Notes under the pieces: generated by a model
What the model was told of the DNA's origin: nothing
Seen by the model: only the letters and a program-made list of their open reading frames with translations
Database searches by the model: none
NCBI RefSeq assembly: GCF_035282405.1
Contig: NZ_JAYKBP010000002.1
Span: 186,001-250,000 of the forward strand
Source: Parvimonas sp035282405
GTDB taxonomy: Bacteria; Bacillota; Clostridia; Tissierellales; Peptoniphilaceae
Length of the DNA: 64,000 bases
Reading direction: 5' to 3'
Shown: positions 26,396-35,581 of the stretch, piece after piece
Position numbering within the stretch: the first letter of the stretch is position 1
Layout: each line of letters opens with the position of its first letter
Position numbers and translations under genes: made by a program

Positions 26396-26932
26396 TTATT
26401 CTATTATATATGCACTTACAATTTCTCCATAATAAACTGTATGGTAATCTTTGTTTACCCCATAAAACTCTCCTGACACATTTTCAGGATAATTTTTTTC
26501 CTTTATTTCCTTAAGAATAGCATTTTCATCCTGTTTTTGTCTATAAATAACCTTACATTCCAAAGTTAAAGGCAATTCCTTTATCGCTGGAACATCTACA
26601 ATTTCAGATTCAATTAAAGTTAAATTCAAATCTTTAATCTTGTCAGTATCTCTTCCTGACTTAGTTCCACAAACTCCAATAATATTTTTATCAAAATCAT
26701 TTAAAAAGATATTTACAGTAAATTCTCCACTTTCATCAAGTATTTTCTTTGTAAAACGACTTTCTCTGACAAATGCTGTAAAAATTGGTCTATTCCATTC
26801 AATTCCCAAAGTTCCCCAAGCAATTGACATTGTATTTACCTTTTCTTTTGACTTTGTAGTAAGTAAAACTCCTTTTTCAACTGCAAACATTATTTCTTTG
26901 GCATAATCAAAAACATTAATTTTTCTTTTCAT
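26396..26932 (-). CDS. Flavin reductase family protein (FMN-binding split barrel)
   Basis: A 178-residue FMN-binding split-barrel protein. The segment KVNTMSIAWGTLGIEWNRPIFTAFVRESRFT near residues 30-60 is the FMN-binding pattern of this family, followed by SGEFTVNIF. Probably reduces or binds flavin using NAD(P)H; partners vary widely. It starts 9 bp after the thyA stop, so it is the second gene of a thyA operon. Why it accompanies thymidylate synthase is not obvious. Confidence 0.88.
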   Translation of the reverse strand: MKRKINVFDYAKEIMFAVEKGVLLTTKSKEKVNTMSIAWGTLGIEWNRPIFTAFVRESRFTKKILDESGEFTVNIFLNDFDKNIIGVCGTKSGRDTDKIKDLNLTLIESEIVDVPAIKELPLTLECKVIYRQKQDENAILKEIKEKNYPENVSGEFYGVNKDYHTVYYGEIVSAYIIE

Positions 26933-26941
26933 AATTTTCTC

Positions 26942-27772
26942 CTAAATAGCAATCGGAATATTTTTTATCTGTTCTCCACATTTATAATTTTCTATTATAA
27001 CATCATCTGATGTAAAATCGTAAAAGTTTTTAACATCAGGATTTAAAGTAACCTTTGGAGCAGGAAATTTTTCTCTTGTAATAAGTTCTTTTATAATCGG
27101 AATATGTCTGTCATAGATATGAGCATCTGCTATAACATGAACAAGCTCTCCAACTTCCAAATTACATTCTCTTGCAAGCATATGAATCAAAATTGCATAT
27201 TGACAAACATTCCAATTATTCGCTGCTAAAATATCTTGACTCCTTTGATTTAAAATAGCATTTAATTTTTTACCTGTAACATTAAAAGTCATACTATATG
27301 CACAAGGATATAAATTCATTTCAGATAAATCTTCATGAACATAAATATTGGTAATTATTCTTCTACTATAAGGATTATTTTTTAAATCATAAATAACTCT
27401 GTCAACCTGATCAAACATCCCTTCCTTATATTTATGTTTAACTCCAAGTTGATACCCATATGCCTTTCCGATACTTCCATTTTCATCAGCCCACTCATCC
27501 CAAACATGACTCTTTAAATTCTTAATATTATTGGACTTCTTTTGCCATATCCAAAGCATTTCGTCTGTACACAATTTAATTGCTGTTTTTCTAAGTGTCA
27601 AAGCAGGAAATTCTTCGGCTAAATTGTATCTATTTACAACTCCGAATTTTTTTATCGTATATGCCTTTGTTCCATCTTCCCAAATAGGACGAACTTTTTC
27701 TCCCCTTGTATCTACTCCATTTTCAAGTATATCCTTACACATTGAAATAAATATATCATCTGCTCTACTCAT
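26942..27772 (-). CDS. thyA: Thymidylate synthase (ThyA type)
   Basis: A 276-residue enzyme methylating dUMP to dTMP with methylene-tetrahydrofolate. Catalytic Cys157 in LYPCAYSMTF, the QRSQD dUMP-phosphate site near 177 and HIYDRH near 222 are clear. The residue after the catalytic Cys is Ala, where most ThyA have His. No dihydrofolate reductase gene is adjacent. GGAG and ATG start at 27772; coupled to the flavin reductase gene downstream. Confidence 0.93.
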   Translation of the reverse strand: MSRADDIFISMCKDILENGVDTRGEKVRPIWEDGTKAYTIKKFGVVNRYNLAEEFPALTLRKTAIKLCTDEMLWIWQKKSNNIKNLKSHVWDEWADENGSIGKAYGYQLGVKHKYKEGMFDQVDRVIYDLKNNPYSRRIITNIYVHEDLSEMNLYPCAYSMTFNVTGKKLNAILNQRSQDILAANNWNVCQYAILIHMLARECNLEVGELVHVIADAHIYDRHIPIIKELITREKFPAPKVTLNPDVKNFYDFTSDDVIIENYKCGEQIKNIPIAI

Positions 27773-27858
27773 AATTATCTCCTAAACTTAAAAAATATTT
27801 TTAAACTAATATGAATTTAATTATATCATAATTTCTATTAAAATTAAATTCTAAGAAA

Positions 27859-27893
27859 AATAGGAACATTATTTTACAATAACATTCCTATTA
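27859..27893 (-). terminator. Terminator of the Lnr-like ABC genes
   Basis: AATAGGAA (27859-27866) pairs with TTCCTATT (27885-27892), extended by an inner AT stem, with TTTTTC after it on the minus strand. It separates the ABC operon from thyA. Confidence 0.7.
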
Positions 27894-27898
27894 AAAAT

Positions 27899-28996
27899 TT
27901 AATTTTTTACATATTTTTCTAATCTATAGCTTCCCATAGTTAAAAGTACTAAGGACATTAAAATTACTATAAAAATATTTGGAAACAAAACTTGTTTAGT
28001 TATTATTTCAAAAACCCATGTAAGTGGAGATAAATATGATATTTTCTTTACAATAGCATTTTCCATTACATCACCTGCTAATGTCATTCCAATTATTAAC
28101 ATTGGTATAACAACCCCTGCTATTCCTAAGAATATTTTATTTTTAAAAATTCTAAAAATAGAAATACCGAGTGATATTGTAAATAATGTCATCAATAAAA
28201 TTGAAATTATAAAGGAAACAAGTTCTGTTTGATTAAATCCATATATTTTCTTATACATTAGAATCACTAATATATTTAAAGTAGATAGTACTAAAAAGTG
28301 GCTAAGTAAAAATGAACTTGTTATTGATAAAGACTTATTTGGTGATAACAACATTCTTTTTATCATTTTATTTTCCCTACTAAGCGATAAATCTCCTGAT
28401 ACTGATGATGTATTAAGCAATATATATATTATCATCAAATTCATTATTGTTAAAGAAGAAAATGAGGTATTTTCTTCATTTTCTTGTAAATCAAAATAAT
28501 TAACATAGTCTAATTTTAATTTATTTTCTTCATAGATTCCATTACTTTTTAATATTTCTTTTTCTACTTCTTTATTTACAACTTCAGAAAATTCCGTTTC
28601 AAAAAGCTGTGATCTATTATTAGCCTTTCTTACATATATTTTTATTTCCTCTTTTTGACCTTTAACTAATTTTTGCACATAAGAATCAGGTATTTCATAT
28701 ATAATTGAAATATCTCCAGTGTCCAATCTATCTTTTGCTTTATCTAAACTAGTTTCAAAAGAAGGTTTGTAATTTTTTTCAATCAATGAACTTTTTAAAG
28801 CCTCATTATTTTCCCCCCAAACTATAGCTTTGTTAGTATGTGTTTCACTTATATTATTATCAGATTTTTTAATCGGAGAATTATAAAGGAATACAAAAGC
28901 CATTCCAATAAAAGTAAAAGCTACCATACTAACAATAACTTCCTTAGTTCTTAGAATTCTATTTATCTGTGCAATTAATAATTTAAAAAAATTCAT
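27899..28996 (-). CDS. ABC-2 type permease (LnrN/LnrM-like)
   Basis: A 365-residue membrane protein: one N-terminal helix (about 18-38), a large extracytoplasmic part of about 130 residues, then five to six helices (from about 178). That is the layout of the ABC-2 permeases in linearmycin-resistance-type exporters. It follows its sister permease with a 1-bp gap. Together they should form the membrane channel for the ATPase upstream. Substrate is inferred to be an amphipathic antimicrobial by analogy only. Confidence 0.85.
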   Translation of the reverse strand: MNFFKLLIAQINRILRTKEVIVSMVAFTFIGMAFVFLYNSPIKKSDNNISETHTNKAIVWGENNEALKSSLIEKNYKPSFETSLDKAKDRLDTGDISIIYEIPDSYVQKLVKGQKEEIKIYVRKANNRSQLFETEFSEVVNKEVEKEILKSNGIYEENKLKLDYVNYFDLQENEENTSFSSLTIMNLMIIYILLNTSSVSGDLSLSRENKMIKRMLLSPNKSLSITSSFLLSHFLVLSTLNILVILMYKKIYGFNQTELVSFIISILLMTLFTISLGISIFRIFKNKIFLGIAGVVIPMLIIGMTLAGDVMENAIVKKISYLSPLTWVFEIITKQVLFPNIFIVILMSLVLLTMGSYRLEKYVKN

Positions 28997-28997
28997 T

Positions 28998-30155
28998 CTA
29001 ATACTCCTCTCTCTTCTTACTTATATTCAAGGATAACGCTAAAAATACAAGAGATATCAAAACTATTGTTGCAAAACCAACAATGTGTTCAGAAATAGAT
29101 TTTCCTTTTATTAAATTGATATATGGATTTATAAAATAATCTTTATAATAATTGTGATAAATTAATTTTGTGAGAATACTATTTTCCCCAAATATTCTTT
29201 CAAAAGGTATCATACCTGATAATAAAATTGGGAGCATATTAAACAAACTTCCTACTAGAGATATATATTCTTCTTTTATTATAGTAGCTATAAATTGAGC
29301 TACCGACATAACTAAAAATAACAATACCATATTTAATAAAGCAAATAATAGTATATTTCCAGAAAAATTAGAACTATCTATTAATTTAAACAAAACTATA
29401 TAAATAATAGATATTCCAAAAAATGAAATATAATTATCAAAAAACGAATATAACTCTCTCTTAATGGTAGAAATTGGAATTAATGATAACCTTTTGTTTA
29501 TAGCACTAAGTTCTTTCTTTTTAGTATTTATAATAGAACTTAAAATTGTCATAAACAAAAAAGATAAACCAATTACAGAATAGTATTGAGTTCCTGTTAA
29601 AGCATTTTCTCCATTGTGTATATTTTCTTTATAATCAACAATAGACTTACTTTCTATTTCTTTTATTAGCTCACCGGCTAAATTTTTATCTTTGTTGTTA
29701 TTAGCCAATAATTCACTGTAATTTTTTATTTTTAAATCATTTTTAATCAAAGAATTGCAAATAGCTTTAATAATTTCAAATTCTACTGCTGCTGTATTTT
29801 TTTCTCTTTTTATTTGTAATTTTTTAGAATTATCTCCATTTTTTATAGACTCAAAAAATCCTTTTGGAATCTTAATTGAAAAATCTGATTTCCCCTTTTC
29901 TACTAATTTCAAAACTTTTCCTTCTTCTAAATTTTTAAAATAAGTATCCAAATTTTCTTTTATAAAACCTTCTTCCTCAATTACAACTTCAGTTTTAATT
30001 TTTAGAGCATGTACACTAGGATTAAATTTATTTCCAGCAGTATATCCTAAAAACAAACTTAATAATAACGGCAAAAACAAAATAGATATTAATAACAAGC
30101 CCATTTGAGAAAAATTAACTCTTTGATTTGCTATAAAATATTTTTTAAAATTCAT
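28998..30155 (-). CDS. ABC-2 type permease (LnrM-like)
   Basis: A 385-residue protein with an N-terminal helix (about 18-38), a roughly 140-residue extracytoplasmic segment rich in Lys and Glu, and a membrane part with six helices (from about 190). Same architecture as the next permease but low sequence similarity, so they form a heteromeric pair. Lies 9 bp downstream of the ATPase gene. Part of a five-gene two-component-plus-ABC locus. Confidence 0.85.
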   Translation of the reverse strand: MNFKKYFIANQRVNFSQMGLLLISILFLPLLLSLFLGYTAGNKFNPSVHALKIKTEVVIEEEGFIKENLDTYFKNLEEGKVLKLVEKGKSDFSIKIPKGFFESIKNGDNSKKLQIKREKNTAAVEFEIIKAICNSLIKNDLKIKNYSELLANNNKDKNLAGELIKEIESKSIVDYKENIHNGENALTGTQYYSVIGLSFLFMTILSSIINTKKKELSAINKRLSLIPISTIKRELYSFFDNYISFFGISIIYIVLFKLIDSSNFSGNILLFALLNMVLLFLVMSVAQFIATIIKEEYISLVGSLFNMLPILLSGMIPFERIFGENSILTKLIYHNYYKDYFINPYINLIKGKSISEHIVGFATIVLISLVFLALSLNISKKREEY

Positions 30156-30164
30156 TTCTTCCTC

Positions 30165-31103
30165 CTAATCTCTAAGGCTTTTTCCAGTTAGTTGTATAAA
30201 AGTTTCTTCTAAAGTAATCTCATCAACTGAAACTGATTTTATAATAGAATCTGTTTTTTCAATCTCTTGAATTAATCTCATCATAGAAAAATCATTATTA
30301 GATATTGTTAAAATCAATTCCTTATCTTTAATTTCAGCATTAATTACGCCGTTTACCTTGACATTAATATTATCAATTAATTCATTTGGTAGTCTATCGA
30401 AAAGAACATTAACTTTGGAATTATGAGAAACCATTGACTTAATTTGATTTTTGCTTCCTGAAGCTACCTCTACGCCTAAATCCATTAATAAAATTTGATT
30501 ACATAAAATTTCAATTTCCTCCATATAATGGGAGATATATAGAATAGTTGTTCCTTCTTGATTCATTCTTTTCAAAAAATCAAATACAAAATTTCTAGAT
30601 TGAGGATCTACCCCGACAGTTGGTTCATCTAAAATTAATATCTCCGGTTTATGCAAAATAGCTGCTGCTATATTTAATCTTCTCTTCATACCACCTGAAA
30701 AGTTTTTAACTTTTTCCTTACTTCTATCAGAAAGACCTGTCATAATTAATGCTTCATTTACTCTTTCTTTTAATAATTTTCCAGTTAATCCGTATAGAGA
30801 ACCAAAATAAATTAAATTATCTTTTGCACTTATATTTTCCATTAGCGCTAAATCTTGAGGAACTACGCCAAGTTTACTCTTTATCTTAACAATATCTTTT
30901 TTTACTGAAAGACCATCTATAAAAACTTCTCCGGAATCTGCTTTAATTAATCCTGTCATTATATCTATTAAAGTAGTCTTTCCCGCTCCATTTGGTCCTA
31001 TAAGTCCAAAAATTTCTCCTTTTTCTATGTCGAAACTCAAATCTTTTAACACTCTATTTTCATTATATGATTTAAATAAATTTTTTACTTCAATATATGC
31101 CAT
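30165..31103 (-). CDS. ABC transporter ATP-binding protein (LnrL-like)
   Basis: A 312-residue ATPase. Walker A GPNGAGKTTL near 38, signature FSGGMKRRLN near 134, Walker B ILILDEPTVGVDP near 155 and switch His in YISHYMEE are intact. The C-terminal region of about 90 residues ending in LEETFIQLTGKSLRD is typical for drug-export ATPases (DrrA/LnrL group). It powers the two permeases downstream. A terminator-like hairpin separates it from the response-regulator gene. Confidence 0.93.
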   Translation of the reverse strand: MAYIEVKNLFKSYNENRVLKDLSFDIEKGEIFGLIGPNGAGKTTLIDIMTGLIKADSGEVFIDGLSVKKDIVKIKSKLGVVPQDLALMENISAKDNLIYFGSLYGLTGKLLKERVNEALIMTGLSDRSKEKVKNFSGGMKRRLNIAAAILHKPEILILDEPTVGVDPQSRNFVFDFLKRMNQEGTTILYISHYMEEIEILCNQILLMDLGVEVASGSKNQIKSMVSHNSKVNVLFDRLPNELIDNINVKVNGVINAEIKDKELILTISNNDFSMMRLIQEIEKTDSIIKSVSVDEITLEETFIQLTGKSLRD

Positions 31104-31205
31104 AATTTTATCCTCATTTCTTAAATATTGTATAATTATTATAAACTTTTCAAACTCAAAATTCTAATACATAAAGTAACTTTTTACCATTACTTTAGTC
31201 ACTAA

Positions 31206-31243
31206 AAAACAGTTACTAATTATTTCTAATTAATAACTGTTTT
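31206..31243 (-). terminator. Terminator or attenuator between response regulator and ABC genes
   Basis: Long stem (31206-31222 with 31227-31243, one mismatch or wobble), TTTC loop on the plus strand, T run on the minus strand. It lies within the apparent five-gene cluster, implying a separate promoter or partial read-through for the ABC genes. Confidence 0.7.
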
Positions 31244-31252
31244 AAATAAAAA

Positions 31253-31891
31253 CTATTTAATGCCATGCTCATGACCAAAAATCGCAAGTTGAGTTCTATC
31301 TCTAAGATTTAATTTTAATAAGATTGCACTTATATTATTTTTAACAGTTCCTTCTGATAAAAATAATATATTGGATATTTCTTTATTATTATATCCTTTT
31401 GAAACCAGTTTTATATAATCTTTTTCTCTTTCTGTCAAATTAATATCTAAATTTTTTTCAAAAGTACTCTTCTCTTGATTAATTAAAAGCAAATTTGATA
31501 TTTCTGAATCTAAAATTACCTTTCCTGAATAAGCTAAATTTATAGCATCATATATTTCTTTATCCGAAGAATCCTTTAACAAATATCCCGATGCTCCTAA
31601 GTTCATAGCTTCTACAATATAATCAACATCTCTAAAAGTTGTTAAAACTAAAATTTTAGTTTCCAATCCAGCATTTTTTATAAATCTAATCCCATCAAGT
31701 CCACTATATTCAGGCATTCTAATATCCATCAATACCATATCCGCCTTATATTCTTTGACTAATTCATAGCCCTCTTTTCCATCTTTTGCTTGAGCCACTA
31801 TTTCTAAATTGTCATAACCCTCAAGCATCATCTTCAATCCACTTCTTATTAATTTTTCATCATCTACTATTACTAATTTTATTTTTTCCAT
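31253..31891 (-). CDS. NarL/LuxR family response regulator (LnrK-like)
   Basis: A 212-residue regulator. Receiver domain with acidic pair DD at 10-11, phospho-acceptor Asp56 in LMDIRMP, and Lys in YLLKDSS near 104. The C-terminal LuxR HTH has LTEREKDYIKLVSKGYNNKEI then GTVKNNISAIL. It overlaps the kinase stop codon by a few bases, so the two are coupled. It most likely activates the adjacent exporter genes when the kinase detects its signal. Confidence 0.94.
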   Translation of the reverse strand: MEKIKLVIVDDEKLIRSGLKMMLEGYDNLEIVAQAKDGKEGYELVKEYKADMVLMDIRMPEYSGLDGIRFIKNAGLETKILVLTTFRDVDYIVEAMNLGASGYLLKDSSDKEIYDAINLAYSGKVILDSEISNLLLINQEKSTFEKNLDINLTEREKDYIKLVSKGYNNKEISNILFLSEGTVKNNISAILLKLNLRDRTQLAIFGHEHGIK

Positions 31892-33015
31892 TATATAACC
31901 CTCGGAATATAAACCTGTAAATAAAATCCTTTATTTTTTACAGATTCTACATTCATTTCTCCATGTAATTCATTTACTCTTTCTCTAATTGAAAGCAAAC
32001 CGCCTTTTTCTTCAAAATCATCACAACCCTTTCCAAAGTCTTTCATACTTAAGACAAGGGAATCCTCAGAAAAAATTAAACTTAAATTAATCTTATTTGT
32101 ATTTGCATACTTTTGACTATTCGTTATAAATTCTTGAATAATTCTATAAATAGCTTGTTCTTGTCTTTCATTTAATGTCCAAGTTTCTTCATTAACTATA
32201 AAATTAACTTTTATCCCTGAATTATTTATCAGTTTTTCAATATCATCTTTCCAACTATTTTTATTTTCACCTTTCATATCATGAATAATTTTTCTTACTT
32301 CTCTAAGCCCGTCTTGTGTAAAAACTTTTAGTTCTCCAATATTTTCACTTATTTCCAAATCTCTGCTCTTCGTAATTTTTTCTAAAGCTGTTAACTGAAT
32401 AGATAAAGTTGACAATAAATGACCCACCGAATCATGTAAATCTCTGGCTATTCGATTTCTCTCTTTTGTCTTACTCTCTCCTAATAAATCTATTTGATTT
32501 TTCTTTAATTCCTGCATTTTTAAAGCTAAATCATTATATTTACTTTCAAAAACCTTTTTCTCATATTCCAAAGAAACAACTTTTCTATTAATGTAAAAAT
32601 AAGCTACTATAAAAATATTTACTATCAGATAAAATATTAAATATATTTCTAAATTACTAATACCCTCTAACTTTATAGAAACTAAAATAATATAAACGAA
32701 AAAATTAATAATTAATGCCAATTTAATTTCTAAATATCTATATAATTGAAAAATTAAACTTATAATTAATATATAAAAACTTTCTAATTTATAAACAGAC
32801 ATAAATATAAAAAATATAAAATCTATAACCAAACTATATTTTTTATAATTTAAATTTTGTACTTGGTAAGTTCTAATATTTATAAAAAAAACATATAAAA
32901 GTAAAAAAATCAAATTATATTCTGAATTACTACTTTTAAAATCATATATAATATATTCCACAAATAATAAGCATATAATAAAAATACTTAAATACCTAGT
33001 TGATTTATCCTCCAT
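31891..33015 (-). CDS. Sensor histidine kinase, HisKA_3 type (LnrJ-like)
   Basis: A 374-residue membrane kinase. About five N-terminal helices (residues 5-150) with very short loops, a coiled-coil linker, the HisKA_3 motif ERNRIARDLHDSVGH near 190 carrying the phosphorylated His, and a HATPase_c domain (QEFITNSQKYANTNK, DFGKGC, GGLLSIRERV). With almost no extracellular loop it likely senses within the membrane, as LnrJ-type kinases do. The ATG at 33015 has a GGAG at good distance; an upstream ATG at 33027 does not. Confidence 0.92.
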   Translation of the reverse strand: MEDKSTRYLSIFIICLLFVEYIIYDFKSSNSEYNLIFLLLYVFFINIRTYQVQNLNYKKYSLVIDFIFFIFMSVYKLESFYILIISLIFQLYRYLEIKLALIINFFVYIILVSIKLEGISNLEIYLIFYLIVNIFIVAYFYINRKVVSLEYEKKVFESKYNDLALKMQELKKNQIDLLGESKTKERNRIARDLHDSVGHLLSTLSIQLTALEKITKSRDLEISENIGELKVFTQDGLREVRKIIHDMKGENKNSWKDDIEKLINNSGIKVNFIVNEETWTLNERQEQAIYRIIQEFITNSQKYANTNKINLSLIFSEDSLVLSMKDFGKGCDDFEEKGGLLSIRERVNELHGEMNVESVKNKGFYLQVYIPRVI

Positions 33016-33064
33016 TATTTTCTCCATTACGTAATTCTATATTCCATTTAAAAAATGTACTATT

Positions 33065-33093
33065 AGAATAACATTTATAAAAATATTTTGCAA
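33065..33093 (-). promoter_or_regulatory. Promoter of the two-component genes
   Basis: On the minus strand TTGCAA (33088-33093), 17 bp, TATTCT (33065-33070). Confidence 0.55.
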
Positions 33094-33133
33094 TCATAGA
33101 TAGATATTTTTTTAATTTATTCGATGAAACTAC

Positions 33134-33162
33134 TTGATTTATATTTTATGATATGGTATAAT
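33134..33162 (+). promoter_or_regulatory. Promoter of rpmE2
   Basis: TTGATT (33134-33139), 17 bp, TATAAT (33157-33162), 43 bp before the ATG. Confidence 0.75.
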
Positions 33163-33205
33163 ATGCGAAGTGATTAATTTACAATATTTAAGTGAGGTGA
33201 ATACA

Positions 33206-33451
33206 ATGAAAAAAGGAATACATCCAGAATACAATAAAGTAGTTTTTATGGATACAACAAGTGGATATAAATTCATCTGTGGTTCAACAAAAACTTCAAA
33301 TGAAACAATAGAAATGGAAGATGGTAACACTTATCCATTAATTAAAATCGAAATCAGTTCTGACTCACATCCATTCTACACAGGTCGTCAAAGATTTGTT
33401 GAAAAAGGTGGTAGAATTGAAAAATTCAAGAAAAGATATAATATGGACTAG
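33206..33451 (+). CDS. rpmE2: Large ribosomal subunit protein L31, type B
   Basis: An 81-residue ribosomal protein starting MKKGIHPEYNKVVFMDTTSG and containing SSDSHPFYTGRQRFVEKGGRIEKF. It lacks the CXXC zinc pairs of L31 type A, keeping only one Cys near residue 26, so it is the zinc-independent form often expressed at low zinc. The ATG at 33206 follows AGGTGA; an upstream in-frame start is less likely. Monocistronic with its own promoter and terminator. Confidence 0.96.
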   Translation: MKKGIHPEYNKVVFMDTTSGYKFICGSTKTSNETIEMEDGNTYPLIKIEISSDSHPFYTGRQRFVEKGGRIEKFKKRYNMD

Positions 33452-33453
33452 TA

Positions 33454-33479
33454 AAAAGCAGAACAATCTGCTTTTTTTG
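33454..33479 (+). terminator. Terminator of rpmE2
   Basis: Stem AAAAAGCAGA/TCTGCTTTTT with loop ACAA and T run. Confidence 0.85.
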
Positions 33480-33490
33480 TTGCAAAAAAT

Positions 33491-33532
33491 TAGGAGCTTT
33501 TTTTGATAAGTATTATAACGTAAAAAATTTCG
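33491..33532. repeat. Tail fragment of the dispersed intergenic repeat
   Basis: TTAGGAGCTTTTTTTGAT followed by AAGTATTATAACGTAAAA matches the tails at 733-771, 12020-12061 and 20644-20687 in order and spacing. The other parts of the repeat are absent here. Confidence 0.5.
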
Positions 33533-33582
33533 TCTTTTCTATTTATAAAATACCATTTATGTTTTTTACTATATCTTCCCCA

Positions 33583-33612
33583 ACAAAAAAGAGCTGTTTT
33601 CACAGCCCTTTT
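33583..33612 (-). terminator. Terminator of the heterodimeric ABC operon
   Basis: AAAGGGCTGT pairs with ACAGCTCTTT (one G-T) around a GAAA loop, then a T run on the minus strand. Confidence 0.75.
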
Positions 33613-33615
33613 GAA

Positions 33616-33846
33616 TTAACAACCACCCTTTAATTTTTTACTCCTTATATAAATCTTCGGGAATTTATCATGTTGATTAAAATATCCCATAAGTTCAAAA
33701 AATTGAAAAGCTCTTTTTTGTTGATCAACAGTCATATCAGTTTTTTCTTTGATAAGTTTTTTTGCTCTTTTTGAGTAAACAAAATATCCTTCAGTATTTA
33801 TATCTTTAATAACTATATCATATAAATCATAATACTCTTGCTTCAT
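33616..33846 (-). CDS. Small hypothetical protein downstream of ABC exporter
   Basis: A 76-residue soluble, basic protein starting MKQEYYDLYDIVIKDI and ending KKLKGGC. I do not recognise it. A good AAAGGGGA site precedes the ATG at 33846, and it overlaps the end of the ABC gene by 20 bp, so it is translated as the third gene of that operon. The pattern of alternating charged and aromatic residues suggests a small folded domain, with a C-terminal Cys. Longer version (ATG upstream at 33897) lacks a ribosome site. Confidence 0.65.
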   Translation of the reverse strand: MKQEYYDLYDIVIKDINTEGYFVYSKRAKKLIKEKTDMTVDQQKRAFQFFELMGYFNQHDKFPKIYIRSKKLKGGC

Positions 33847-35581
33847 TATTGTCCCCTTTTGCAGATTGAATTTCGTACCAAGTTTTATATTTACCATTTA
33901 GAGCGATAAGCTCGTCATGTGTACCTGTTTCTAAAACTTTTCCATTTTCTATCATAACTATTGTATCACAATTTTTTACAGTGGACAATCTATGTGCAAT
34001 AATCATCGTACTTCTACCCTGTTTCAAAACTTCAATTCCATAGTTGATTATTTTTTCCGTTTCAGTATCAATATTTGCAGTTGCTTCATCTAATATTAAA
34101 ACTTTTGGATTTCTTACGATGGCTCTTGCAAAGCAAATGATTTGTTTTTCTCCAAGAGATAAATCCGAACCACTTATTGCCAGTTCATAATCTAAATTAT
34201 TATCTCTTTTTTGTAAAAGATTTTTACCACCAACTTTTACAATTGCATCTAAAACTTCACTTTCAGTTATACTTTCATCTTTAAGTGTGATATTATCTCT
34301 TATGCTTCCTGTGAAAATATATGGGTCTTGAAGAACTACAGCCATTTGTTTTCTGTAAGAAGCTTTGCTTAATGTTTTTATATTTTGCCCGTCAAGTAGA
34401 ATATCTCCTTTTTGATTTTCATAAAATCCTAAAATCAAATTCATTATAGTTGACTTTCCACTTCCGGTAGCTCCTACAAACGCAATAGACTTTCCTTTGT
34501 CAAGTTTAAAATTAACATCCTTTAAAACTGGAACATTTTCTTTGTATTCAAATCCTACGTTTTTAAATTCGATATTTCCTTCAAGTTCAATTGCTCTGTC
34601 CGTAGTTTTTTCTTCTTCTATTTCAAAAATTTTAATTATTCTGTCGCAAGAAACAAGCGCTGTTTTATATCTATTTATTTGTGATAAGAAATTCATAAAA
34701 AGTTTTAAAATTCTTTTATTATACTCAATTAAAACATACAAAATACCTACACTTAATCCCAAACCATTAATCTTTAAAATTGTAAAGACTAAGATTATCA
34801 TAGCATTTGTAAAAATCATAACAAAATCAATTAAATTCCAAGAGAATAAAGCATTTAATATAGTTCTTTTTATATAATTCTTTTGAACCTCTTTATTTTC
34901 TCTTTCAAAAGATTCAATCATCAAATCTTCAGTACCATAAACTTGAATTACAGGTAATGATTTAATTGTTTCATTGTAAATTGAACTTGTAATTCCCTCA
35001 TGTTTTCTTATAGTCTTAGTAACTGTTGTAAGTTTTTGTCCATAATATTTTGTTACAACATACATCATAGGCAAGTAAATCAAAACAATTAAGAATAAAT
35101 ATGGACTGATATAAAACATAACTATAAGCATAACAAACAAGTTAAGAACAAAAGCTAAAAGCTCATTTAAAAGAGTTTGATATAACTCTTTAATCGTGTT
35201 TGTATCTGTTGTAAATCTTGAAACCAAATCCCCTGCAAAAGAACTGTCAAAATATTGCATCTTGAAGTTTTGCATACGTTTAATTAAATTAAATTGAATT
35301 TTGTATGCAATATTACAAGCTAGTTTATTAAAAGAAAATCTAATTGCAATAAACAATCCTGAAACTATCAGATTTAATCCAAAATATAACAATATTTTTT
35401 GAATCAAAAATGGATAAAAGTTTTCCATATTGACTAAGTCGGAATCTATAATTGAAGAAACTACAATTGGTAAATATACATCTAGAAAAACTCTGAATAC
35501 AGTACATATTGATCCTGTAAAAAGTAAAAGTTTTTCTTCTAAAAGGTAGGAAGTTAAAAATTTCATCTTACTAGTTTTCAT
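33827..35581 (-). CDS. Heterodimeric ABC exporter subunit (consensus Walker B)
   Basis: A 584-residue half transporter: six membrane helices (residues 1-310), then an ATPase domain. Walker A VGATGSGKST near 365, signature SDLSLGEKQ near 475, Walker B KVLILDEATANID near 498, switch His in IIAHRLS. Walker B keeps the catalytic Glu, but the signature is LSLGE rather than LSGGQ. The partner gene upstream has the opposite arrangement, as in LmrCD/TM287-288 heterodimers with one dead site. ATG at 35581 lies inside the end of the partner gene, 3 bp after GGAGG. Likely drug or lipid exporter. Confidence 0.92.
   Translation of the reverse strand: MKTSKMKFLTSYLLEEKLLLFTGSICTVFRVFLDVYLPIVVSSIIDSDLVNMENFYPFLIQKILLYFGLNLIVSGLFIAIRFSFNKLACNIAYKIQFNLIKRMQNFKMQYFDSSFAGDLVSRFTTDTNTIKELYQTLLNELLAFVLNLFVMLIVMFYISPYLFLIVLIYLPMMYVVTKYYGQKLTTVTKTIRKHEGITSSIYNETIKSLPVIQVYGTEDLMIESFERENKEVQKNYIKRTILNALFSWNLIDFVMIFTNAMIILVFTILKINGLGLSVGILYVLIEYNKRILKLFMNFLSQINRYKTALVSCDRIIKIFEIEEEKTTDRAIELEGNIEFKNVGFEYKENVPVLKDVNFKLDKGKSIAFVGATGSGKSTIMNLILGFYENQKGDILLDGQNIKTLSKASYRKQMAVVLQDPYIFTGSIRDNITLKDESITESEVLDAIVKVGGKNLLQKRDNNLDYELAISGSDLSLGEKQIICFARAIVRNPKVLILDEATANIDTETEKIINYGIEVLKQGRSTMIIAHRLSTVKNCDTIVMIENGKVLETGTHDELIALNGKYKTWYEIQSAKGDNNEARVL

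Noticed and set aside
34497..34877. A 126-residue ORF on the plus strand inside the ABC gene
   Set aside because: Antisense shadow of an ABC ATPase gene with intact motifs on the other strand.
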